Positions 32,601-42,306 of a stretch of DNA of 64,000 nt are shown one piece after another. The position numbers were made by a program, and so were the translations under genes. Below the pieces are notes generated by a model. The model saw nothing but the letters and a program-made list of their open reading frames with translations, was not told the origin of the DNA and did no database searches. Positions within the stretch are counted from its first letter, which is position 1. Each line of letters starts with the position of its first letter. Origin of the DNA: Zingiber officinale (Eukaryota; Streptophyta; Magnoliopsida; Zingiberales; Zingiberaceae). Where the stretch lies: NCBI RefSeq assembly GCF_018446385.1, contig NC_056000.1:78130688-78194687 (forward strand), written 5' to 3'.

Positions 32601-34352
32601 GTGGCTCCACCATATTCATCTACAAGCTTCGATTCTTGGAAATCAAGAATCGAAAATTTTCTTATGATGGAGATAGAGCAATGGTTTGCTCTCATGGAAG
32701 GTTTTGAAGCTCCCACAAATTCCAAGGGCAAAGTACTCAAAAGGAGCAAGTGGAGCAAAGACCAAATCCAAAGATGTGAGGCCAATGACAAAGTGACCAA
32801 GCTTTTGGTCAATTTATTGCCAAGCAACATCTTGGAGCAAATTGGAGAGTTTGAAGATCCCAAGGAGCTTTGGAGCAAATTGGCAAGAATTCATGAGATC
32901 CCCTCCACTGTACTAAATCAAGGAGAATCCAAAGAGGGCGACTCATTGGATCAAGACCAAGAGGAGGACTCCGAGGTTGAGAGATGCTCAACCTCCGAAG
33001 AAGAAGTTCAAGAAGAAGCTTCATCTTCAAGGGAATGCAACGAAGGGAACAAGGAGGGAGCATACTCCTTGTTTCGTATTCAAGATGATGAAGCCTCCAC
33101 CTCTAGGATTGAGGTGGAGCAATCCTTGGTGACACCGGATCAAGAAGAAGGAGAAGTTTCTACATCCGGGTCAAGAGATGAAGAGATTGAAGAAGCTTCT
33201 ACCTCCACGAGTCAAGAAAAATCAAATGGAGGAGAATCAAGATCGGATCAAGAGGAAGCTTCTACCTCCGGATCCAAAAGGAAAGATGCCACCCCTACAA
33301 GCAAAGGTATAAATATTTCAATTAAAAATAAAAATCATATTATATGCTTTGAGTGTAGGGAACATGGGCACTACAAGAGCAAGTGCCCTAAATTGGCCAA
33401 GAAGAAGGGCCAAGTGGCACAAAAGGGCAAGGCGAAGCCCAAGGAGATCATCCCCAACACAAAGAAGAGCAAGGAGCATATTATATGCTTCTCTTGCAAT
33501 CAAAAGGGGCATTACCGAAGTCAATGCCCCAAGGGGAAGAAGATGGTCAAGGCTCAAGGAGGCATTTGTCAAGGGGGAGCCTCCAAGGTAAAGAAGAAGG
33601 TAACATTTATTGAGCCTACCCCTTTACATTATGGTAAAAAACATGATAGTTCTAACTTATATCATTTTAATGTAATTTACCATAAGAATAGAAAGCATGA
33701 GGGCTTTAAGGAAAAACATGTGGCCCTATATGCCAAAACTACCCAACATAAGGTTAGGAAGGTAGATAGACACTTGGGCAATAACTCTAAAGATTTTAGA
33801 TACAAGCCCAAAAACAAATATGCTCATGAATCAAATGAAAAATCTAAAACTAAGGACTTAGTGATAGAAAATCAAGTCTTGAGGTCAAGACTTGATAAAA
33901 TGGAAAAGACCCTAAAAAAGATGGAAAATATCCTATTAGGGCAAAATGAGCATAACCAAGGTTTAGGGGTACAAAAGTCATCCAATGGCCATAGAGGTTT
34001 GGGATACAAACTAAAGGCTAAGAAGGATGTGCCCTCTTACCATAGAGTTCCATATAGTTATGGAACAAACCCTAGGTCTAGTGGTCAAGCCAAAAATACT
34101 AGGGAAGTCATCCCTAAGAGTATTTTTACAATAAATGTGACTAAGACTTCTAAGAAGTCTAAGAAAGTCACAAACAAGGTCACAAGGGAGGTTATCCCTA
34201 GAGTTGACCTAGAAACTGTGACCAAGGCTTCTAAGAAGCCCAACAAGGTCACTAGGAAGATATCTAGGGAAGTTATCCCTAGTGAGTACCTAGAGCATCC
34301 AAGGAGCACCAATAGGTGTTGGGTTCCTAGGAGCATCTTCTCTACCCCATAG
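32601..34352 (+). CDS. Copy 1 gag protein, long open frame with two zinc knuckles but no usual start
   Basis: The open frame holds 583 sense codons from 32,601. In fact it is open from 32,517, but it contains no ATG before 32,664 ('MMEIEQWFALMEGF'), so the native start appears lost. The order is: N-terminal gag core ('SWKSRIENFLMMEIEQWF', 'EFEDPKELWSKLARIHE'), then an acidic Ser/Thr/Glu-rich linker with EEASTS repeats (about residues 110-235). CCHC knuckles follow at 249-262 (C-FE-C-REHG-H-YKSK-C) and 296-309 (C-FS-C-NQKG-H-YRSQ-C). A basic region and a coiled coil ('NQVLRSRLDKMEKTLKKM', about 33,870-33,925) come next. Last are three 'REVIP' repeats before 'CWVPRSIFSTP'. In autonomous Sireviruses gag leads into protease; here it stops. 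Its role would be particle formation. Confidence 0.85.
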   Translation: MAPPYSSTSFDSWKSRIENFLMMEIEQWFALMEGFEAPTNSKGKVLKRSKWSKDQIQRCEANDKVTKLLVNLLPSNILEQIGEFEDPKELWSKLARIHEIPSTVLNQGESKEGDSLDQDQEEDSEVERCSTSEEEVQEEASSSRECNEGNKEGAYSLFRIQDDEASTSRIEVEQSLVTPDQEEGEVSTSGSRDEEIEEASTSTSQEKSNGGESRSDQEEASTSGSKRKDATPTSKGINISIKNKNHIICFECREHGHYKSKCPKLAKKKGQVAQKGKAKPKEIIPNTKKSKEHIICFSCNQKGHYRSQCPKGKKMVKAQGGICQGGASKVKKKVTFIEPTPLHYGKKHDSSNLYHFNVIYHKNRKHEGFKEKHVALYAKTTQHKVRKVDRHLGNNSKDFRYKPKNKYAHESNEKSKTKDLVIENQVLRSRLDKMEKTLKKMENILLGQNEHNQGLGVQKSSNGHRGLGYKLKAKKDVPSYHRVPYSYGTNPRSSGQAKNTREVIPKSIFTINVTKTSKKSKKVTNKVTREVIPRVDLETVTKASKKPNKVTRKISREVIPSEYLEHPRSTNRCWVPRSIFSTP

Positions 34353-36685
34353 ATGGGTTAGAGAGTGTCAACTCCGATTAGAAGGGTAGTTAACCTGACT
34401 TTGAGGAAATTGACACTCAAGGAGCATTTTCAAGGTTTTTGTTAACCTTTGAAAATGAAGTGAATCATTGATTACTCCTTGAAAGAGTAAAATGTGTCTA
34501 ATGGTGAAAAATTGATTTTATCTTAAAATGGCACAAATTGGGAAAACCTTGAGAAATACCAAGTTGGGATTTTGGTATTCTCTTGAAAATTTAAGGCAAT
34601 CCGGGCCTTGATTTATGTAATCACTCTTGAGGAAAAATGGAATATGCCAACATTTGAGGACATGTTTATTTTCAATTGGCATACATTAAATCAAGGAAAT
34701 TAGAAATGTCAATTTAGGCTTTGGCATTCTCTTGTAGCACTTTAGGGCAATCTAGGTTTAAGTTGTAAGTTTAGCTAAGACTTTAAGGATACTTAGATAG
34801 TTAATCTAGGTATATTTTATTTATGCTAAATCTTGCCATGATTGTTTGCCCATCATATGCCATGACATCATGTCTAGTTTTGCATTCATGTTTTATTATG
34901 AAAAATCCAAAAAAAAAATACCATGTCATGACATTCATACATCATGTAGTAATAGGATATTTTCTTTTGAAAATTATTTTCTTTTGATGTATGCCATAAC
35001 ATAATCATGCATTAAGTTTAATTCCTTGTAATCAAGGACGAATGGCATTTAACGACACTTATTGACAAGTGACATCCTAGGTGGATGACTAATATTTCTA
35101 AAATGCCTAGATAGATATGCATGATCCCTAGATTAGGGCAAAAACCAAAATCTACATCTCACAAAGACTATAAGGTGACTTGTATGTGATTAGTGCACAT
35201 TAGATACAAGTGAGATGTTAGAAAGATGAACAAAACTCAAGATGTTGATTTAGTGCATTCTTTTGAGTTTTAGGTTCATCAAAACACATAGTTATGTGTT
35301 TTCCCATCATTGGGAAAGCTAATGTACAAGTCATGTGCATTATACCCAAGGAACATGATGGGATATTGGTTTTGAAAATATTTTTAAAATGTTTTTGGAA
35401 AACCTTGGTGAAGGCTATCTTTTGATAGTAATCACCATTGAATAGTTAGACACAAACTTGAAGAAAAACACTAAAGTTTTTGCAAGTTTTCAAGTTTGTG
35501 TCAATCTTTGAAAATATGATGTATTTTCATAGAAAACTATTTTTCCATGATAAAGTATGCCCTAAATAATGTCTACATGAAATTTCATGATATTTAGATT
35601 TTTGTAGAATTTTCTAGGGGTTTCTGAAGTTGGCTGAATTTGAAATTCAGCAACTATCAGAGCTCCAATTGATCCATGGATCGATTGGAGTGCCTGAATC
35701 GATCCGTGGATCGATCCAGAAGGCAATTCTCGCGAGCAGAAGCTCACTGGATCGATCAGCCGATCGATCCACACATCCTGAATCGATCAGTGGATCGATT
35801 CAAATAGGTTGAATCGATTGGAACCCAACTCCAATCGATCCAGGACGCTGATTTTGGCTGGGAAGGTCTGATTTCGGCACTCTAAACCTATTTTAGTCAA
35901 TGTAACCATTCCTAACCCCTCAAAATACATTTGTATACATAAAAAGGGTGTTTTCATGTTGAAAACAAGGATGGATTGGTTAACGAAGACTAAGTAGAAG
36001 TTTAGGTTGAGGTTGTTTCAAATATTGAACATTTAAACCTCAAAACTTCTAAAATTTGGGTTTCCTAAAGGTTTAGGAATTCCAAGTCATTGTTGGTGCA
36101 ATGATAGAAGTTACCACCATGTCTTTAGGGGGAGGGACTCTTTAAAGACATGAAAAATTATTTTTCATGAACCTTGGAAGGTGGTTAACCTTCTGTTAAG
36201 AACATGCTCAAGGTTGAGCGTTTGAACTTTAATGGGGAGTGGATATCCTCATTGTTCAAGTGGCTTCAAGTGGATAATGCTCAAGGATGGGCATTTGCCT
36301 ACATTGGGGGAGAATGTAGGATTAAAGTTAATGAAGGGTATGGGACCTTCATTATCGTGTTGGTCACAATGAGTGAAGTTGTGAACAACGATGAGCAACT
36401 CTTCAGGGGGAGAGTTTTCAACAATGGGGCATTTGTTGAAGAGTGCCCAAAATTGAGGCACGGGTGATGTGTGCTCAAAGATGGTTTGATGTGTGCCAAT
36501 AGGGGGAGAATGAAAGGGAGTAAGTTAGGCTTTCATTACCTAGAGGGAGTTTGCCCTCTTAGGGGGAGAATGAAGGGCTTAACTTATGTATTCATTACCT
36601 AGTGGCATGAAGAAGGTTTAGGCTATGGGATTAGCCTAACTTACATGTGGTATTGTAAGTGATAGTGTTGGTATTGTCAAACATC
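34353..36685 (+). mobile_element. Copy 1 noncoding interior between gag and polypurine tract
   Basis: There is no pol motif in any frame. It contains a conserved stretch shared with copies 2 and 3 and with 1,470-2,919 (about 34,840-35,420), ATCGAT palindromes at 35,665-35,850, and a series of PPT-like GGGGGAGA tracts at 36,306, 36,406, 36,502 and 36,562. A GGGGGAGG lies at about 36,128. Multiple PPTs upstream of the 3' LTR are a known Sirevirus trait. Confidence 0.8.
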
Positions 36686-36698
36686 AAAAAGGGGGAGA
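36686..36698 (+). other. Copy 1 polypurine tract
   Basis: AAAAAGGGGGAGA lies one base before the 3' LTR start TGTTGG at 36,700. It is the plus-strand primer for reverse transcription and the last of six similar tracts. Confidence 0.9.
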
Positions 36699-36699
36699 T

Positions 36700-38211
36700 T
36701 GTTGGTGCAACATCACTCAGGTCAAGGTTGACCTGGTTGACCAAGCTTAAGTCTTGGTTTGAGTTTCGATGTTTGACAATGCAAGGTTGATTGAAGAAGA
36801 GTCAAGTAGGTCAAAGATGACCGGATACTTGACTGGGAAGTCCTAGTGAGTGAAGCTAGGCAGGAGGAAAATCCTGGTGAGTGAAGCCAGGTGAAAGACC
36901 TAGTGAGTGAAGCTAGGCAATTGGGAAGTCCTAGTGAGTGAAGCTAGGCAGGAGGAAAATCCTGGTGAGTGAAGCCAGGTGAAAGACCTAGTGAGTGAAG
37001 CTAGGCAATTGGGAAAGTCCTGGTGAGTGAAGCCAGGCAAGAGAAATCCAAATGGGTCAAGGTTGACCAGACATTTGGTGAGAGTCCAAGTAGGTCAAAG
37101 GGATTGACCGGATACTTGGCACGAGAAAGAAAAGTCCAAGTAGGTCAGAGGGACTGACCGGATACTTGGCAAGAAGAGAAAAGTCCAAGTGGGTCAAAGG
37201 GATTGACCAGACACTTGGTGAGAGAGTCCTAGCTGGTCAAGGGTGACCGGATGCTAGGTCTTATGTACCAACAAGTCATGGTTGACTAGATGTTGGTTTA
37301 GGGGGCTTTAGACTTGGTTTTGGACAAAAACCAAGGTTTGGATTGATCCGTGGATTGATCTAGCAGGTTTGGATTGATCCGTGGATTGATCCAGCAGGTT
37401 TGGATTGATCCGTGGATTGATCCAGCAGGTTTGAATTGATCTGTGGATCCAGATCTAGATCTGGATCGATCCGCCGATCGATCCGGTGAGTCCCAGCGAA
37501 CAGAACCCCTCTGGATCGATCCGTGGATCGATCCAGAGGTCCCAATCAATCAGTGGATCGATTGGGACGCTGCTGCTTCGCGCGATAAGCGCTGGATCGA
37601 TCCGTGGATCGATCCGCATCTTTCCGGCAGGTCGGATCGATCCGTGGATCGATCCAAAGCCTCCCGATCAATGGGAGCAATCCAATCGATTGGGATTCGA
37701 CCGTTGGCGTCGTTTATAGCCGTTGGCGTGCGATTCCTTCGGATCTCTTCTCCGATTCACTCCAGATTTCTCGCCTCCACAAGACTCACAAAGCTCAGAT
37801 CGCCAGTTCTTGAAGGATCTTGGAAATTTTCCAAGTCAAGAGGCGGATCAAAGCCAAGAAGAGAAGCTAGGGTTAGGGTTTATACTCATTGTAAGCTTGT
37901 AAGCTTGTATTTCTTGTATCCTTTCCCTCTCTTCTTGTATTGAGTCTTGTAGGGCTTCTCCGCCCTTGGTAGTTACCATAAAGGAGAGTTTTATTTAGTG
38001 GAGGGTGTGTGTGTTGGTGTGGATCCTTGGATTAGTCACCTCTTGTGAGGTGGATACCAAGTAAACCAACCGTGTTAGCGTTGTGTGATTGTTTCTTTGT
38101 ATTTCCGCTGCACATCTTTGAAGGAACAAGCAACGCCAAGCAACGCCGAGCAACGAGCGAGCGCGACAAGCTATTCACCCCCCCCCCCTCTAGCTACTTT
38201 TGGTCCTAACA
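36700..38211 (+). repeat. Copy 1 3' LTR
   Basis: The LTR is nearly identical to 30,866-32,444. It differs mainly by shortening inside the palindrome block (about 37,330-37,680) and by a longer C run before the end (about 38,178-38,188). Palindromes appear to be gained and lost faster than single bases change. Its hairpin array is at 36,820-37,260. Confidence 0.92.
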
Positions 38212-40277
38212 TAACCGGGCGGCGAGAGGAACAAAGGAGGGAGCCCGAACGACATCACCAACATCAGCGGAGGGATAGCACTGATTCCTCTCGAGTCCCT
38301 GCTAAGCGAAAGAGACCCTCCGCTCGGGAAGAAGAAAACAGGAACAACGCTTCCCAAGGAGAGATAGACATGATTGCTGGAGGGCCGACCGGTGACGACT
38401 CCAACAGAGCCAAGAAGTCATACGCTCAGTGGTTGGAAATCCACGCCATGGGATGCAGCAAGGAGAAGGTCGAAGGGTCCCAGATCAGCTTCGGCCCTAG
38501 CAACTTGGAGGGGGTGGAGATCCCCCACGATGACGTACTGATTATCCGATCAATAATCACTAATTACATAATTCACCGAATTTTTGTTGATACAGGGAGT
38601 TTGGTGAATATTATTTTCAAGAAGGCTTTCGATCAATTACAAATTGATCAAAGTGAATTGCTGCCCATGATGACCCCGCTATTCGATTTCACGGGCAATG
38701 AAGTACTGCCGTTCGGACAGGCCCGCCTGGCCATCTCACTCAGAGAGGAGCCACTGAGGAGAATGAGGACCACCAACTTCATCGTGGTGGACGCGTCGTT
38801 GGCCTACAACGTCATTTTGGGTTGACCTGCCCTCAACGAGTTTTGGGTGGTAGTATCTAATTACTGCCAAAAAATCAAGTTCCCGGTAGACGACCGGGTG
38901 GGCGAAGTCAAGGGTGATCAGCTGGCCACTCGACGATGCTATGTCGATGATGGTCAAGTCCAAGGTGAGAAGCTCTCGGAAGAACCCCGCACTTGGAGGT
39001 AAACATGATCACTGAAAAACCCCCTACCTTGATATATGAAGAAAAAGAGGAGGTTCATATCCACCCAGGCCAAGCGAAAGCAATAACCTTCATCGCTGCC
39101 GACTTGGAGGAGGAGAAGAAGGCGAAGCTGGTCGCCTGCCTTAAACAAAATCAAGACGTGTTCGCCTGGTCGACCCATGAGCTTCCCGGTATCTCCCCGA
39201 GCATGGCTCAGCACGAGCTTCATGCCCGACCGGACGCTCGGCTGGTGAAGCAGAGAAAAAGGAACTTTAGCATGGAACAAAATGTGATCATCCGGGCGGA
39301 GATAGAGAAGCTACTGGAGGCCAGCCATATTAAGGAAGTTTAATTCCCGAGTTGGCTAGCCAATGTTGTGTTAGTCTCCAAGTCGGGCAATAAATGGAGG
39401 GTTTACATCGACTTTCGTGACTTGAACAAGGCCTACCCGAAGGACTTTTATCCTCTACCTAGGATAGACCAAATGGTGGACTCGACGATGGGCTGCGAGC
39501 TGATCTACATGCTCGACACGTACCAAGGGTACCACCAAGTGTCGCTCGCCTGGGAAGACTAGGAGAAGGTCAGCTTCATTATGGCCGACAGAACATACTG
39601 CTACAACGTCATGCCGTTCAGACTCAAGAATGCTGGAGCCACCTATCAGATACTGATGAACAAGGTGTTCCGACGGCAGATCAGCCGTAATATGGAGGTA
39701 TACATCGTCATATGCTAATTAAATCCCTCCGAGCTGCTGATGTATGCGCAGATATCAACGAGACTTGTCGAACGTTGAGGGCCTATGGAATAAAGCTGAA
39801 CCGGGCAAGTATCTGTTCGGCGTGAAGAGTGGTCGCATCCTGGGGTACTTCGTCACCGAGCGAGGCATTAAAGCCAATCCGAGTAAGGTCAAAGCTTTAC
39901 AAGATATGTCACCGCCTTGAAACTTGAAGGAAACTCAAAGGCTGACCGATCAGATCACGTCGCTATCCAGGTTCATATCCAAGTCGTCCAATTGGAGCCT
40001 ATCGTTCTTCAAAGTGCTTCACTGAGCCACGAAATTTCAATAGGACGCCGAGTGTGACCGAGCGCTAGAAGAAGTGAAGGAATATTCTAAATTCTCTGCC
40101 TGTGCTAGCCAAGCAGTTGTTGGTGAGCCTCTTTGGATTTATCTATCGTCCAACGAACATGTTGTTGGATCAGCTCTGGTTAGGCAGAATGGCCAAGAGC
40201 AACAGCCTATATATTTATTGAACCATATATTGAATAATGCTGAATTTTGCTACACTGGTCTCGAAAAACTGGCGTAT
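38212..40277 (+). pseudogene. Gypsy gag end, protease and reverse transcriptase remnant
   Basis: The frame picks up at 'GRREEQRREP' right after the copy 1 duplication. Protease has 'RIFVDTGSLVNIIF' (catalytic DTGS, about 38,580-38,620) and 'AYNVILG', then a stop. RT pieces are 'WSTHELPGISPSMAQHEL', 'VVLVSKSGNKWRVYIDFRDL' (about 39,365-39,425), 'NKAYPKDFYPLPRID' and 'YCYNVMPFRLKNAGATYQ' (about 39,600-39,650). The YVDD position is destroyed ('YIVIC', then a stop). 'GLEKLAY' of the RNase H region ends at 40,277, where copy 2 enters. The ORF at 38,085-38,825 is a chance fusion of LTR sequence with this frame. Confidence 0.88.
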
Positions 40278-42181
40278 TGTTGCTGCAATATCCCTATGTC
40301 AAGGTTGACCTGGTTGGCTAAGCTTGAGTTGGCTTAAACTTGAGTCTTGATGTTTGGATTTTGATTTTTGACAATATATGTAGATTGCAGATGCAATCAT
40401 CTGTTTGGGGAGATTGTTGATACAATTCCCCTCTGGTCAAGGTTGACCAGTTAGATGTGAAGAAGAGTCAAGTAGGTCAAAGGGTTGACTGGATACTTGA
40501 CTGGGAAAATCCTAACTGGAGGTTAGATAGTTAAAAGTCCTGGTGAGTGAATCCAGGCAGTTAGGAAATCCTGGTGAGTGAAGTCAGGTGAAAGACCTAG
40601 TGAGTGAAGGCAGTTGAAAAATCCTAGTGAGGGAAGATAGGTGAAAGTCTTGGTGAGTGAAGTCAGACAGGTGAAAGTCCCGGTGAGTGAAGTCGGGCAG
40701 TGGAAAAATCCTAGTGAGTGAAGCCAAGTGAAAACCCTAGTGAGTGAAGCTAGGTGAAAGTCTTGGTGAGTGAAGCCAGACAGATGAGAAGTCCTAATGA
40801 GTGAAGCTAGGCAGATGGAAAGACCTGGTGAGTGAAGCCAGTCACATGGAAATCCAGGTGGGTCAAGGTTGACCAGACACCTGGTATTGAGAAGTCTAAG
40901 TAGGTCAAAGGATTGACCAGATACTTGGCACAAGGAAATCCAGATGGGTCAATGGTGAATTGACATCTGGTGGAAGGAAGTCCAAGTGGGTCATGGAGGA
41001 CCAGATACTTGGCATGAGATGATAAATTTAAGTGGGTCAAGGAGGACCACACTTGGTGATCAGAAGTCCAACGAGAAGTTAATAAAGAGAAAGTCCAGAT
41101 AGGTCAAAAGTTGATCGAACACTTAGCTGTCGTAAGTCCAATAGGGAGTTGGCATGGAACTAGGAAGTTCGGACGTAGTAAACTTCGGAAGGTCGTAACT
41201 TTTTCCTCGGATATCGGAATGAGGTGATCTCGGATGTGAAACAAAGCTCGTTTTAAGCTCTAGATTTTTCTACTTGTCAATCGATTGGAGGGGTCAATTA
41301 ATCAGCCAATCGATTGGCTGACATGATTTGGTGCAGAAATTATCTTGATTGATTGGGTAATCGATCAAAATTTCTCCAATCGATTGGTCAATCAATTGGG
41401 AGAGTTTTTGAGTGAACAGTGAGCTTTTGAATCAATCAGTTGATCGATTGAAAGCTACCAATTGATTAGACAATCTATTGGGCTCAGTTTTTCTCACGAG
41501 AATGCGAGGCAGACGGAATCGAATGATCAATCGATTCTGGATTTTCTGCAAAGAGCACAGAGGTGGCGCTCTGAATCGATCAGTCGATCGATTCAAGCCT
41601 CCCCAATCGATTGGGATATGACCGTTGCTCAGGATGCAGGTGATGGATGGCTGCGATGGCTTAGATGTGACGTGGCAATCGATTGGGATGAAGCCCAATT
41701 GATTGGGAGCACAGTATATAGTCGTTGCGAGCTATTTCCTCAACACCTTTTCGCCCGATTCTTCTCTGATGACTTCACACGATTTCTCCACTACTTCTCC
41801 GCCAATTCTTGAAGGCTCTTGGGGAAAGGTACTGGTGCACTTCCAATATTTAAAAGGCAACAACAAGCAACAAGTAAGCAAGAAGAAATGGTGTTCATTT
41901 GTATTCTTGTGTGTTTTCTTCTCGTGTGTGTTGTATTTTGTTGTGTGAATTTGTACGAGGTTTCTCCACCTCCGGCTGCGATCGAGAATGAGTGTTTTTA
42001 TTAGTGGAGAGCGTGTCGTGTGTGGATCCTTGGATTAGTCACCTCTTCTTGAGGTGGATACCAAGTAAATCCTAAGTATTAGTATTGCTTGAGTATTCTC
42101 CACTGCATATCATCATCAAAGAAGTAAGCAACGAGCACGCGACGAGCTATTCACCCCCTCTAGCACCAAACGACCATAACA
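40278..42181 (+). repeat. Copy 2 5' LTR
   Basis: The LTR is 1,904 bp, starting TGTTGCTGCAATATCCC and ending CCATAACA. It has the longest hairpin array in the window (about 40,440-41,130), with units such as CCAGGTG (40,854-40,860) to CACCTGG (40,878-40,884), and CCAGATG (40,940-40,946) to CATCTGG (40,964-40,970). AATCGATT-type palindromes lie at 41,280-41,700. An internal 'tttggggagattgttgatacaatt' at about 40,404-40,427 repeats the PPT/LTR-start junction inside the LTR. Confidence 0.88.
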
Positions 42182-42306
42182 AGTGATATTAGAGTGAGGT
42201 TGCTCTTTACCTGAATCATTGCCGGAAGGGGAAAAAAGGCTAGAGGGTGAAGAAGTTGGAGCAAAATTCATCAAGTCAAAGAATTCATCAAGAGCTCAAC
42301 TTCAAG

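Larger units (their letters stand above)
30866..38211 (+). mobile_element. Copy 1: gag-only, Sirevirus-derived LTR element, youngest of three
   Basis: LTRs lie at 30,866-32,444 (1,579 bp) and 36,700-38,211 (1,512 bp). The primer site is at 32,447-32,458 and the polypurine tract at about 36,686-36,698. The target duplication is CAACC (30,861-30,865) and TAACC (38,212-38,216), four of five matching. I count about three substitutions between the LTRs over their first 600 bp, so the insertion is recent. The 4.25-kb interior carries one long gag frame and then about 2.3 kb of noncoding sequence with repeated GGGGGAGA tracts. No protease, integrase, RT or RNase H motif is visible, so it is non-autonomous. 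Similar copies lie at 40,278-57,913 and 48,023-57,567. Confidence 0.93.

Noticed and set aside
34353-36685. Search for pol (protease, integrase, RT, RNase H) in the interiors of copies 1, 2 and 3
   Set aside because: No DTG/DSG, HHCC, YVDD or TDxxG-like motif found in any frame; the family is treated as gag-only.
38085-38825. 246-codon ORF starting in the copy 1 LTR
   Set aside because: A chance fusion of LTR sequence to the resumed gypsy gag/protease frame across the insertion junction; not an independent gene.
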